NCBI GenBank assembly: GCA_026419785.1
Contig: JAODTK010005797.1
Location: 117,001-181,000, forward strand
Origin: Sclerodactyla briareus
Taxonomy: Eukaryota; Echinodermata; Holothuroidea; Dendrochirotida; Sclerodactylidae
Direction of reading: 5' to 3'
Length of the DNA stretch: 64,000 nucleotides
Made by a program: the position numbers and the translations under genes. Below the pieces are notes generated by a model. The model saw only the letters and a list, made by a program, of their open reading frames with translations. It searched no databases and was not told the origin of the DNA. Of this stretch, positions 24,180 through 36,110 are shown in pieces (the first letter of the stretch is position 1; each line of letters begins with the position of its first letter).

Positions 24180-24925
24180 TGCATTATGGAGGAATGAAGA
24201 GGATCATGGGAAATATCAAATATGTCAACTTTCCATAAATGAACTTCTAAACTACCTCAAATAACATGACATGTAAATTTTGTGAACTGCTATGGAGAGT
24301 CACTCTCGAAGAAAACATTAGAATGTAATTTGGGAAAAATTCCAATCATTTCATAGGAGAAAAATGCTTTTGATTGATTCAACAAAGTAGTCCCTGAGTC
24401 TATTTACTGCTTTGAATTTGACTTCACAAGGTCAAAGTTGTCCCGGGTCAATGAACCTTGTTCCCAAGTCGGTTCCACCTCCATCACAAGGATGACCGTT
24501 GAGGTGAGGGGCTATAATACTTCTTTCAACCAGATGTACGTTTTAACTCTAATGAATTATTTATGACGTTCCATCACAAAAACCTGTGTACAATATGAAA
24601 GAACACTACCCAAGAAAACATATGACTGAGTTTCAAGACAATCTAAGGCTTTTGTAGGAGAAGCTACATTTGTAATTTGAACAAAATTGCCAAAGTAATG
24701 CTTTACTGACCTTTGACCTTGCCTTCACAAGGTCAGAAAGTCCTCGAGGCAAATGATCATTAGTCCAAGTTTGGTCAACATCAATGCAAAGATGATCAAT
24801 GGGCAGCCAAAAGACAATAGTGGGATTCAAAGTGTGGACACAAAGGAGTAGTAGATAGATAGATAGATAGATAGAGTGAATGGCGGATCACAATAGATCA
24901 ACCAGCATAGCTGGTTTGAGCTAAT
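24180..24925 (+). repeat. GACCTT-type dispersed element H, copy 2, with (GATA)n and terminal hairpin
   Basis: Order of landmarks as in 10820-11590: 'AGGATCATGGGAAATAT', 'ACATTAGAATGTAATTTG', 'TTCACAAGGTCAAAGTTGTCCC', 'TTTGACCTTGCCTTCACAAGG'. A GATA microsatellite occupies about 24851-24876, followed by the hairpin TCAACCAGC-ATA-GCTGGTTTGA at 24898-24919. The order core, microsatellite, hairpin is complete here, whereas copy 1 has lost the microsatellite. Confidence 0.7.
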
Positions 24926-27277
24926 AAAAGCACCACTGCTTCTGTAGTTAATGTCGTGATGACAGTGACAGGGGGAGGAAGGTGACATTTGACCTCGGTT
25001 GACATTGAGATGAATGTGGAATTTCAAAATTTCACTGGAGGCTGTATGCAACAAAAGCAAAGGTGAACTTGAACGGCCAGTGGTCATGTAAATATGATTG
25101 GAATTGAACATATATCAAAGTGGCACATGCTGGAACATCATTATTTGGGGGTGGGGGTTTGATATTAATGCCCCTGTTCCATCGACTTTTCCCTTGTGCG
25201 GTATTATTCAAAACAAGGATACATGTACAAGTACCCCTGGGGAACATGGATGGTTGTTGCCCCTCTGGGGTCATGCGAGCATTGTAGTGATTTTTATATT
25301 CTGGGAAGAGGCACGGATCTAAAAATTAGGTTCGAGGCGGGTTCAAAGCAGGCGCGGATCTAGACAGGTTTTCTGGGGGCTACTGGGGGGCTTGGAGGGG
25401 GGGCATGAGATGACAGGATATGATTTTGTTATATAACCAGAAAGCCAAAGGACTTAGTTGCTTCCTTGACACATTTGACAACCTATAGCCAGCAGTGTTG
25501 GAGGATTGGGACCGCTTCAGCCCTGGAGGCTGGGCCTCGCCGCCTCGGCCTCGTAGCTTCCGGCCTCGGGTGAGGCCGGACAATGTTTTTTTGGTAGTAT
25601 TGAAATGAAATAAAAAAATTCCAGTACCAGAATTGATACGTTTGTTTTGAAATACCGCGATAAATGAACTAACATAGCATACTCAGTATCACCAAAAAGA
25701 CGGCCGAGGAAGTGACGGTGTCGCCAGCGCAAGTCCCCATTGCCCAGTGCTAGAGTGCCGGCTGTCTAGTGAGCTAGCTGGCCATAGCCAACTTAACAGT
25801 GCTGAATGTACTCGCACTGCACAGTGCGACATACGCGTATGTGTTAGCTTCACAATCAGAGGAATCCTGCAACGGCGCGGCCACATGTGAACACTCACTC
25901 ATGGGGGCACATGCCTGGAAGGCAGGCCTAATCCCCGCCAAAAGTAGTTGGAACAAATGCACATACTGCGCAAAAAGCCCCGCGCCCCGATTCAATTTTG
26001 AATGTTATTAGTGTCACTCCATCCTAAGAACAATTCCCCAAAAATCAATGGGGGGGGGGGGGGGCAGTGCATGGCCCTCCGGCCAAAATTGACCGTCCAG
26101 CTCCAAATACAGTATTTCAGGAAGATTTGTGCCAACAATTTTGGCGGGGATCGTAGGTTTTGAGGTAGGGCAATGTTGATGAGAGATGATCGTCCCTCGT
26201 ATGTCGTAGTAAGAGTTGCGAGGTGAATTCAGTCCCAGTGCTAAAAACTGTTGCCTAAGCATGGAATACTAAATACAAAGAATGTGGCCTGTGCTGCAGA
26301 TTGTGGAATGTATTTTATATTTAATATACATTTATATTTTGCAGGGACTTTGGCACAGTCCTAGGCCTAAAAGGTACTGCGTCAGCAATGCTTGAATGCT
26401 GTGCAATTTTGTATTTAAAAAAAGATTATTTAAACACTAGTTAGATTAGCTGTCAAAATGAGCTCAACAGGGACAACTGTAGTCTGTAGTCTGTGGCATG
26501 TAAGAAAATCACACCCAATTATTTTGATTCCTTGACTTTAGTCAAAGGCATCTAGGCAGTCATGACAGTTGTGTGTGTGTGTGTGTGTGATGCCTGGCTT
26601 GTTAACACGATAACGTCGACCCCACCTAGGGGATCCAAAAGGGGTTCCATACTTGGATGTGGGTTCCCATAATGAGTAGATTATCCTATTGGTTTGGGGG
26701 AAGATCAAAGGTCATCTGAGGTCAATAAACATTCAAGGCAGTCAAAGGCTCAGTAAGCCTCTTGGCTTTTTGGTTTTGTTTTTATCGTTAGGTTTGTGCT
26801 ACTGTAATGTAATGCCTACATTAAAAACCTTGTTCTTAGCAATACTGAATATCTGAGGTGAATGGTGCAGGTAACTGATAGGGCCATGAGAAAACAGTAA
26901 TACTGTGCACTATTTTCCCTACTCTGGTAAAACAACACCCTCAATTGTAGAACCCTCTGTGGGGCAAGAGCCTAGGAAATGGTGTTCATCTGCCTGATGG
27001 GTGGTTGTAAATTTGATGAGAAGTATAGCCTTTATAGCAAATCTCAAAAGAATTAACATTTTTACGACTGCATTCATATTCTTTTCATTCTGAGTACTGA
27101 CTTCAAGAATAAAAGTTGTTGCAAACCAATTTATGTTTTGTTCAATTCTCATTTTTGGGACACTAAACCTTTTTGTCTCCAAATATTATTCATAATGACT
27201 TACTGTAGCAGGGGGAGACAAACCAAATGTTTATTTATGTTAAACATTGATATTTCATGCTATAATATTATTGCCCG
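24926..27277. other. No gene seen; fragments of hAT-like ends and GC-rich repeat
   Basis: At 25349 the sequence CAGGCGCGGATCTAG matches the left end of the composite hAT-like element at 38536, but no matching right end was found nearby. A GGCCTCGG-rich block (25527-25577) is the inverted counterpart of 27278-27352. A poly-G tract lies at 26050-26065. Around 26526-26552 is the hairpin GATTCCTTGACT-TTA-GTCAAAGGCATC. Open frames are unrecognised. Confidence 0.4.
26569..26589 (+). repeat. (GT)n microsatellite
   Basis: An almost uninterrupted GT dinucleotide run follows the hairpin at 26526-26552, the hairpin-plus-microsatellite pairing seen elsewhere in the window. Confidence 0.85.
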
Positions 27278-27352
27278 GCCTCGGCAGGTGTGGCCTCGAG
27301 GGTGCGGCCTCGGCCTCCAGGGTGCGGCCTCGGCCTCAAAGGCTGCGGCCTC
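27278..27352 (+). repeat. GGCCTCGG-type GC-rich minisatellite
   Basis: Three imperfect units of 'GGGTGCGGCCTCGGCCTC' occur in an AT-rich setting. The block at 25527-25577 has the same composition in the opposite orientation ('GGGCCTCGCCGCCTCGGCC'), and near both the phrase 'AACACTG' or 'CAGTGTT' appears, so they are probably two inverted remnants of one element. Confidence 0.6.
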
Positions 27353-27369
27353 GAATACAACACTGATAG

Positions 27370-27480
27370 CCAGACACGAATTAGCCGGACAAATGGGACA
27401 TTGTACCAGCTCATTATGGGCAACATAACGTCTGACAAATTTCCCATTTTCCCTAATCCCAACCAACCAATAGGGTGGTG
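27370..27480 (+). repeat. Dispersed segment shared with 13680-13790
   Basis: 'GACAAATGGGACATTGTACCAGCTCATTATGGGCAACAT' type text repeats the segment at 13690-13735. It directly adjoins the GC-rich block, so both may be parts of one element. Confidence 0.5.
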
Positions 27481-27889
27481 TCCTATAATCTTTACTGAGT
27501 GACGTCACTACGAGCAACCGGTAATGTTCACATACATAAACTGAAGTGTCAGTCTGCCCAAAAAACATTGAAATTAGTGCTCGTTGCACTTATTAGTTAG
27601 GCCTACCTAAATGTGTGCCAAGTGGAGAGCCCAGGGGCTATTTCCCCTCCAAAATAGCCCCTGGATATACAATCTTATTAGGACCTGGGTATTGATGTTA
27701 TTTTAGAGGCTATAGCCCTGGGGCCCCAGCTTATTTCGTGCCACCCTGTTTTTATTTCCCCCATATTGCCAAACATAAGGGTGATCGTTGTTTTCAACAA
27801 GCTTTCTCCCTTCCTTTTTATTTCTATTTCTCCTTCCTTTTTTTTTTTTATTCTTTGGGGAGGGAGGGTAATTTTCTGGCGGAGGTTTA

Positions 27890-28450
27890 AGGGGATGTCG
27901 GGAGGAGGGAGGAGATGTTCTGGAGGAGGGGACTCAAGGGATATGGGAAGAGTTTCGAGGGAGTATCCCCGCTCGACTTGGACATTAGAAGATGGCTTGA
28001 ACTGGTGAGCGAATGGAATCATTTCATGTCAGCTTCTATTTGATCCTAATTTGTCCCGTCAGACAAATATGCTAAATGCATTAAGGTCATGTAGGGTAAC
28101 AATTCTACCAACCGAGTCAACTTGCATGATGCAAGCCGCTACGTTTACAACTAACATGGTAGTTTCTTTGAATTTGCTCTGAATGTGCAGAAAATTTATT
28201 AGTTCTGTCGTGCCCCCCTTCCCTACCACTCCACCTCCAGATGAGCTATGTATGATACGAAAAATATGTGTATGGTTGGACAACTCATATACAGTACTTT
28301 ATTGAACTGTGGTCACCACTGATAGGGGTGAGGCTAAAAATGAGGGCGCACTTCCTGGAGTGTCAGGAGGGAGGGGATATTCTGAAGGAGGGAGGGAATG
28401 TTCTGGAGGAGGAAGAGGATGTTTCGGAGGAGGGAGGGGATCAGTGCTCG
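27890..28450 (+). repeat. Dispersed repeat C, single ~550-bp unit
   Basis: It contains a GGAGGA-rich tract, 'TATGGGAAGAGTTTCGAGGG', 'TTAGAAGATGGCTTGAAC', 'GATCCTAATTTGTCCCGTC', 'GTCAACTTGCATGATGCAAGCC', and then a second GGAGGA tract (28360-28445). The same order forms the tandem array at 34720-36110. TTGCAT-G-ATGCAA is a 13-bp palindrome conserved in the units. Confidence 0.75.
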
Positions 28451-28879
28451 ACATATCTACCCGATCAGCGGTTGTCCATCGGGCTTCTAACTCGTAATTT
28501 CCACTAGCCCGAACAAGAATTTGACTAGCCCGATAAAATTTATTAGGCTGATCCCACCGCTCGCGGCTCTTCACTGCGAAACTTTCAACCAACGCCCAAT
28601 GCTCGAGGACGCGAGTAAGTTACGTGATAAGTCGGGGCCCGCCACCGCGGATAGCTCGGGAACAAGGCGTAAGTAGGTCAAAGATATCAGTCATCGTAAT
28701 CAGTGTTAACGCTAGGGTTCAAAATGTGGGGGGTATTGCCCCCCTCCACAATTTTTCAAAGTGGGATTTTAAATATGGGGGGGGGGGTGTTCTAGAAAAT
28801 AGATAGAGTTCTTTAGTAGCACATTGCCATACCGCCGCCGAACATTGCCACGCGTTGCCAGTTAGTTAAACAATAGCAT
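28451..28879. other. No gene seen
   Basis: Spacer between repeats C and D with a G-rich tract near 28775-28790 and 'CTAGCCCGA' repeated twice near 28505 and 28532. No protein recognised. Confidence 0.4.
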
Positions 28880-29520
28880 TGGGTCCGGTTTGCTAAGGGT
28901 TACAGTCTCCCTCTTGGCCCAAATTTGTCACCCGACTCCCTCTCTCCAATGGACTGCATGCAAAATTGCTACACAGTTAAACATGTATATAGGCAATGGA
29001 TACGGGGGATAATCACCCAGCATACCATTCCTGCTTCATCCATAGCAACATGACTGTCCCCGACCGAAAGGCAAATCCTTCAACGGCAACATTCTTCTGG
29101 CCAATGGACCGTTCTTCCAGGCAAAATGGATTTTGTGGAAATAAATAAGAAAACAAAAATGATAATTAAAAAAAGAAATCCTTACAGGTAGCCAGCATAA
29201 CCTAAGCTATGAACTTGCTATGCTTTGTTACAGGGACCACACTTAGCTATATCGAAAATTGGTTTGAAGACACCTGGCAATTAACATGATTCAATCGTTT
29301 GTGAAAAGTGTTTGTTTCAACCCCTTCTACATGCCTGTTTCATTATTTGATGATTTTTAAATGTTTTCACATTGTAGATTTGAACGTTATTTACAGGACC
29401 GTGGCTCCCATTCCACAGGGTTAAATAGAAGGTGTACTGTAAACCAGTTTACAAAATCATGTAATCAAAACGTTATCGACGTGTTAGGGTGAAAAAATCG
29501 TGTTTTCTCTTCTCATGTTA
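28880..29520 (+). repeat. Dispersed repeat D, copy 2
   Basis: Homologous to 23020-23860 in the same orientation, with the same landmark order and frequent indels. Neither copy keeps a long frame in common, so the family looks non-coding. Confidence 0.65.
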
Positions 29521-31539
29521 TGCAGTGTTACGAATTGTCGACACACAATTGGGGGATATGAGGATGAATAATCGTGCCTGAAGTACGAGAAATCGTGATG
29601 GTTGAAAAGATTGCAAAATTACTAGTCTGTTATGGAAGCCAGTGCGAGTCATTCCCACGTATAAATTATTTTTCTGCGGGATTTGAGGGTCTTCATTGCG
29701 GCAGAAGATCGTTGCGATCCCACACCTTAGCGTCGAACATGATATAACGCACAGTTCACTCACGGTGTGATGTCTGTTGTACACGGTGGGGGGCTATGGC
29801 CTGGTATGGGCTGGACAACACAGCACTGTTGACTGGTTAGTGGGAAGTGACCGATAGATTAACTCGGTGCCTACGACACTGTTGCCGTTGTATCCCGGGT
29901 CGGGATGTCCAGTGTCATGGCGATGTTGGAGGGTCTTCGCCAGAAGAAGCTCATTTTGGAATATTTAGTTGCAAATATGATAGTTCGCCGGTGAGGCTAT
30001 CGCCTTATCGACAAAAGTCATTGAGCACGGAGCTACAGAGATAAGATTGAGTTTTTTATTTTTGATTCCTTGGCGAAGCCATAAGGAATCAGCAGTCACG
30101 CTGGAAGTTGCCACGGTGTTGATTCGTGTTGTGTCATGTGTAGCTGTAGTTGGGGATGGTTGTGTGAGCTGCGCTGTTGAGATTGTTTGTGGCAGGTGTT
30201 GTGTATGAGGCGGGGTCACACCCCCACATCAGAGCTGTCGACTATCTAACATCAGCGCAGACGCGACATGTACTTATTGTGTGCGGTATCAAGTTAAGGT
30301 AGGCCGTAGGGGTCGCGAAGTACACCAAAGGGTTCCACGTTTATGACCCCTAGTTTTGGTACAATCGCTGGTCGTTCGAAGGGTCCATGAGAGGTCAAAC
30401 TTTGAAAATGTGTGTGTTTCCGCCGATATCTAATGAGCGCAAGCAGGTATGAAAATAATTTGGTAGTGTAGGTGTAAACCCATGGCGGGGATGGCCCCTA
30501 GTTTCTTGTTGGCGCTCTGTGAATTGGAGTCGACAGGTCATTAGGGTCACGATCACAATGCGCCACGATCTTATTCGTATGTCCCTCGCGCTGCCCGGCC
30601 AGATGACATTCACTGCAAGTTCTTTAGTTGTGCGCTGAGTCTCCCGTTGGTGTCCGGTGAGATGGGAACAGCTTTTGTATCGTCCATAGGTTGTGATCAT
30701 AATCCTACATCCAGACAGCCCGCTCCGACGCCACCACGCCCGGCTCATCCGCGGACACCTGCGATCCTGATTCGGGTCCCCCCACTTTGTGCACTTTGTA
30801 CGTCCATATGTACAGTCTATCACGGCTTTGACCTCCTTGCGACACCTTGCGTGCATTTGCTCGTTTGCCTACCTTTTCGTGATTGAGCGGCCCCCCAATT
30901 CGGCTCGTTGTTGATAGAGCGAGAAGGATCGCATATATACACACCTGTGTCAAGCGGGGTGCACCACCTATCCTAACTCCTAGTACCTCTGACTGTGCCA
31001 CCTCTTATACCACAGCTTATCTGTGAAAGCCCATGATCCCCATCACCGGTCCACTCGTCCGCGAAGTGCGACCCACCCCAAAGCCAACCACGTTGTTAAT
31101 ATGGCCCCCTGTGTGTGACACCCGGAGCGCTCCTTCCGTCGGGCCTCCTTTAGTGACCGGGAACTGGCACTAGTTTGGAAGGACTGTTCAAATGGAAAAG
31201 TTCGTTCGTCTGGGTTGAATACATCTGGTGAAAACTTGGCCTCATGGACCCTATTGACCTTTTGACCTCATTTGACCTTTTGACATGCGTGATTTGCAAG
31301 CTTTTTAGGTGTTGGCCGGAAGCATCTTGTTAAGACAAATGAAAACGTCAATGACACTACCATACTATGGTACTCTTATCACAAGCTAGATCGGAAGAAT
31401 GTGGAATGTCAGACAGCTAAAACATGGAATGTGGATAAATTTGGCATTTGACATTGCTCCTCATCTATCACCGTTCAAATTAAGTGTGTGGATTGTAAAC
31501 ATGATGAAGAATAACCCTTATTTTTTGTTTTGTGTCATG
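29521..31539. other. Less AT-rich unassigned region
   Basis: Base composition rises toward even GC between about 29750 and 31150, unlike its surroundings. The longest frame is 153 codons on the minus strand (30856-30395), rich in Arg and Thr with no recognised domain. On the + strand 29870-29998 reads 'VAVVSRVGMSSVMAMLEGLR' followed by 'QKKLILEYLVANMIVRR' and a stop; it looks helix-forming, but I do not recognise it. Nothing here is firm enough for a gene call. Confidence 0.3.
30064..30090. repeat. Short hairpin, GATTCCTTGGC type
   Basis: GATTCCTTGGC-GAA-GCCATAAGGAATC is a near-perfect inverted repeat following a T tract. Relatives occur at 26526-26552, 18835-18857 and in looser form near 16764, 20990 and 4586. 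It is probably the end hairpin of a dispersed element family. Confidence 0.7.
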
Positions 31540-32420
31540 GCCAGGTAATTCCAGGTCACCAGAGGACAATCCTTATAATCTCTGCAACGATTCATGTCAC
31601 GGGACAGAGTGAGAACAAGATATAGCCAACCAAAAAAAGTTCCCCAGTTGAAGACAGTACAAATTCTTGAATTGTCAATTTATTGTTAGCTGATATGTTG
31701 GAGTATTGGACAGCACCAAAAGTTCCCCTAACAGACAGTACAAATCTTGGAATGTTCCTTTTATTATTAGCCCCCAGGACAAGCCTATATGGACCTCCTG
31801 AAAGTAGTGGTGTTAATACGGGTCGGGGGTGGCAATTTTGGTCTTGCATGCACCCCCCCCCTCCCCAGGTTCATAGGCAGCTTAGCTTATGAAAATTTTA
31901 AAAAATGTAGCCCTGTTTGAGACTGATCACTGCATTATTGACAAATTCCAATGCAAAGCGTGAAAACGCCTCTTTCTTGCGTATACCGCCTCTAATTTGT
32001 GTTACATTGTCGGACCACCAAGTGTTGTGTTTGCCCTCTCCATAACATCGGGTTGCCTTCCATTCTTCCCCCCTCCCCTACTCCCCTTCCAATACAAGTA
32101 TTCCCCCAGGGAAGACAGTTACCAAATTCTTCAATTGTCAATTTATTATTTTATTCCTGAATGTCTGATATTGGACTAGCACCAAGTGACCAGCCATGTA
32201 TTATGTATGTATGTACTCCTGCTGATCAGTAGTGGTCAAGGTTGCTTGATGGGTGGCGTGGGAAATGGCAAGGCCGATACGCCTCTTGTTACATGCACAA
32301 CCCCCCCCCCCCCAGGTGGCTTTCATAGGCAGCCTATTTGAAGGCCTGCCATCTGCATTTCATGACAAATTCCTAATTGCAAAGGCAAGAACGTTTCTTC
32401 TGCGTATGTACTTCTATACG
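31540..32420 (+). repeat. Tandem duplication of a ~480-bp segment
   Basis: 'AATTCTTGAATTGTCAATTTATT' near 31661-31683 recurs near 32125-32150, and 'AGTAGTGGT' then a C tract then 'AGGTTCATAGGCAGC' near 31804-31880 recurs near 32228-32334. The second copy continues to 'TGCGTATGTAC', matching 'TGCGTATACC' in the first. The 117-codon frame at 32253-32606 begins inside the second copy and is not shared, so I leave it out. Confidence 0.6.
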
Positions 32421-34343
32421 ATAATGGGATATCGATGGAGGGGAGACAACTGCAATTTCTTCCATAGGCGTATATTATATTTACTCGACGGGAGAATGCC
32501 AATTTTTGTTGTTTACATAATTGAAAAACGGTGTGATATGTCTTCAACATTTCCATTTAATAGTTATTACAGCAGAAGACATGGCACACCAGGAAAGTCC
32601 TGCTGAATTCATTTAGAACACCTATGTAGCGATCAGCAATTATCCTCTCAACCACTGGGTGCAGTGTGTGGTATCCTATAAATAAGTCCTTCAGTTTGAT
32701 GGTCAACATTCCATATACTCAATAAGGATAAATCTCTCAGCGTGTGTATCTGAGACTGCAAAGAAGTGAGAGTAAACAAAACACATAATTAAACTTTATG
32801 ACCTGATGTCAGAAATTCAGTGGTGCTGTGTTGTTTAAATGGGACCTGGGCAAGTGCAATGCTAAGTAGGATTGAGGATGTGGGGTACTCCAATTATTCT
32901 CTGTGTGCGATCAGTTAATGAGTATCTGAGTTTCAACTCACACGGGACAGGAAAAGACCACTTCCAGGTTGTGATGACTGACAGGCAGGACGACCATTGG
33001 TATTATTACCTGTGAGGCAGAGACAAGCCTATGAGGGTTTAAATGTGGTGTGGTTGTAGAAGCAGTGAGTTGGGAGGAAAGAATAAACAAGGGTAGGACA
33101 CTTCGGAACTGAAAGGTAAGGAAGGGCAACAGTTGTGGCATTTTTGCTATTGAGCAAAAAGTGAGGCATTACCCTGTACCCATCCCGAGCAAAAAAGTGA
33201 GGGCATTACCCTGAACCCCAGGCAGAACAAAATGGCAGGGGTAAGTCTATTTAAAAGTATCTCGCTTCTTCCCCAGTGCCGCTCTATCTGGTGTTGACGT
33301 CACTGATGTGATATTTGGGAAAATGGTATCTGCCCCGGGATAACAACATGTTAAACAATTGGCCAGAATCATACTGGATCAAACATTAACTGAGCCCACA
33401 TAATCAGACAGTATCAAACATGGGCTATATATACTAGAAAATTACAAAGAATCTTGTAGGTTCTATTTAATCGAGGTATGTTTTTATTATCGTTTTGCAG
33501 CCAGAATATATTTGTTATGGGAGGTGCGCATGGGGGGGGTGGTCATATAGAGGGAGGACATTCTCAACCCCACCACTGTAGGAGAGCAATATGTGATTTG
33601 AAAGCCCTGTGAAAAGTTTGACCCTTAAAATAGCAATAGACATTTGATGGACTGGTAAATGGGGATTGGAAAAAGTATCTGAACAGTCATGCACTTGTCA
33701 ATTGGCTATGGCCAACCCCTGTACCCCAGCCAGGTGTAGTCATTCCACTTCAACAAAATGATGCACCCCTCAGTCACTTGTGTGTTTGAAAAATAATTGA
33801 AAATGGATCACCCACAGTCATTTGAAAGACCACAGAATACTCTGCTGTACAAATTGAAACGATGACGGGCCAATTGACTTACCCCTCAGTCACATTATTG
33901 TCCTTATTAACGACATATGGACAATGACCAACATGTGAGACATCATGCTAATGGACACTGACAGTACCTACAATGACTCCCTTGTCCAGGTCGTGGAGGA
34001 TGCTAATTGATTGATAATATATAGGCCTGATTGCACTTCTCTTTTCCCCACAATTACCCCTAACAAAGATATTTTGACACATTTGTAATGTGTTGGTCGT
34101 CCGATTAAAGATATGGTGTGTATGCTTTCATTCAATCTATCTGATTTGACCAAACACCAGTTTCACTTATGATTAATGAATGTTGCTTTAAAATGGGATT
34201 TCCTTCATCATTAGCCTAGCCTGTGCAGTCTGCTGACTTAGTGTACGGTCGCTGGGTGGGATACTTCCACACTTTGAAGGGAAAACAGTGGACCCCGCTG
34301 GTGACTCGTGACTTTACCTCACTTTCAAGATACACTGACTTAC
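32421..34343. other. No gene seen
   Basis: AT-rich DNA without a recognisable protein or ordered repeat. Two near-identical phrases containing 'AGCAAAAAGTGAGG-CATTACCCTG' lie side by side at about 33154-33212, a small local duplication. A poly-G tract lies at 33532-33541. Confidence 0.45.
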
Positions 34344-34419
34344 CAGGTTTATTTTTCAGTATTTCATTCAATTGCTCAGAGACTTTTGACTTGGTCTCAA
34401 AAAGCAACAAGTATCTCAT
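34344..34419 (-). CDS. Weak candidate 5' coding exon, unidentified protein
   Basis: On the minus strand Met 34419 opens 25 residues beginning 'MRYLLLFETKSKVSEQLNEI', and the frame runs into a strong donor, CCTG|GTAAGTCAG, at 34344/34343 (phase 1). The same frame is open upstream to about 34692, without an in-frame Met but with protein-like text such as 'ATKLLAPQLPVGLVRKFSYS', so the exon may extend upstream through an acceptor I cannot place. I recognise no family. The support is the long open stretch (about 115 codons to the donor) plus a consensus donor; it could be chance. Confidence 0.25.
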
Positions 34420-34719
34420 CTCATGCTTGTGCTGAGATGTAAATATTGGCAGGTGATAGTTTGGTGTCAATTGTGTTGAGTTGGCACACACATCTTCAGG
34501 GTTTTGATAGAGCGAGAAGGTAAGGGGAACATGTCGGAAAAAAGGCAAGGAATCATCGACGCAGAGTGCCGCTATGGGTAGTGTCCTAGACACTAGGAGT
34601 GGTGAGTAACTGAATTTTCTCACTAGACCGACGGGCAGCTGCGGAGCCAATAGTTTTGTAGCCCGAATGGAACTCGGAGTATAAGCCCCGGGCTATCGGG
34701 CTTACGTAAATTCATTTAG

Positions 34720-36110
34720 CTATTTTCGGAGGGCGAGTTTTGTGATGTGGGTGTGTGTTAATCAAGGGCTATGGGAAGGGTTTCGAGGGGAGTACCCGCT
34801 AGACTTGGACATAGGAAGATGGCTTGAACTTGGGTGCGAATGGTGATAATTTCATTGATCCTAATTTGTCCAGTTCAGACAAAAATATGCTAAATATTTA
34901 AGTTCATGTAGGGGGAACGATCTACCAAACAGATTTCAACTTGCATGATGCAAGCCGCTACGTGTTACAAAACAACATGGTAGTTTCTTTAGAATGTGTC
35001 TCTGACTGTGCCAAGAAAATTTCAATTTATAGTTTCGTAGTGGACCCCTCCCCTACCAATCACCTTTTTAGAGAGCTATGTATGATACGAAAAATGTGTA
35101 TTAGGTTTTTTTGCAATATCATATACATGTTACACTACTTTAATGAACGTGATGGTCACCACGGATAGGGGTTGAGGACTTAAAAATGAGGGCTGCACTT
35201 CTGGTAGGCAGGAGGGCGGGGATATCTGGAGGAGGAGGGAATGTTCTGGAGGAGGAAGGGGATGTCCTGGAGGAGGGATGGGATATTGGTCTGGAGGAGG
35301 CGGACTAAGGATATGGGGAGAGTGTCGATCCGGGAGTATCCCAGCTTCGACTTGTGGAAGTATGAAGATGGCTTGAACTTGGGAGCGAATGGAATTCATT
35401 CATGGATCCTAATTTGTCCCGTAAGACAAATATGCTAAAAATATTTAAGGTCATGTAGTGGGTAAATATTGCTTTGGATTACAACAGAGTCTACTTGCTG
35501 ATGCAAGCCGCTACGTTTTACAACTAAACATGGTAGTTTATTTAGAATTGCTCTGACTGTGCAGAAAATTCAATTTATTAGTTCTGTCGTGACCCCCTAT
35601 TCCTACCACTCCACCTAGTAATGCTATGATGATACGAAAATGTGTATGGTTTGACAATCTTTGACAATATAACATGTACACTACTTTATTGAACTGTGGT
35701 CATTGGAGAGGGGTGAGGCCAAAACTGAGGGCGCACTTCCGGGAGTGTCAGGAGGTGTTTGGGAGGGGGATTTTCTTTATTCTGGAGGAGGGGGGAATGT
35801 TCTGGAGGAGGACGGGGATTTCCTGGAGGAGGAGAGGATGTTCTGGAGGAGGGGACTCAAAGGGTATGGGGAGATGTTTCGAGGGAGTATCCATGCCTCG
35901 ACTTGACATTAGAAGATGGGATGAACCTTGGGAGCGAATGGAATCATTTCATTGATCCTAATTTGTACCCGTCAGGGACAAATATGCCTAAAATATTTAA
36001 GGTTTCATGTAGGGTAAACAATTCTACCAACCGAGTCAACTTGCATGATGCAAGCCTCTCGTTTTACAACTGACATGGTAGTTTATTTAGGAATTTGCTC
36101 TGATCTGCAG
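34720..36110 (+). repeat. Tandem array of dispersed repeat C, about 2.5 units of ~550 bp
   Basis: 'TATGGG-AG-GTTTCGAGGG' recurs at about 34769, 35316 and 35866, a spacing near 550 bp. Each unit ends in a GGAGGA-rich minisatellite (35210-35300 and 35750-35860), and each contains 'GATCCTAATTTGT' and the 'CTTGCATGATGCAAGCC' palindrome. The Gly/Glu-rich frames over the GGAGGA tracts are composition artefacts. Confidence 0.8.

Noticed and set aside
28299..28592. Pro/Gly-rich frames over GGAGGA tracts, also at 35130-35399 and 35674-36073
   Set aside because: The residues follow the GGAGGA minisatellite in each frame; no unique protein sequence.
29518..29784. Possible GIY-YIG-like phrase on the minus strand (LYVGMTRTGFHNRL)
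   Set aside because: Only a short resemblance, without the other catalytic residues or an adjoining Penelope-type RT.
30395..30856. 153-codon minus-strand frame
   Set aside because: Basic, Thr-rich, low-similarity text with no domain; the less AT-rich composition lengthens chance frames here.
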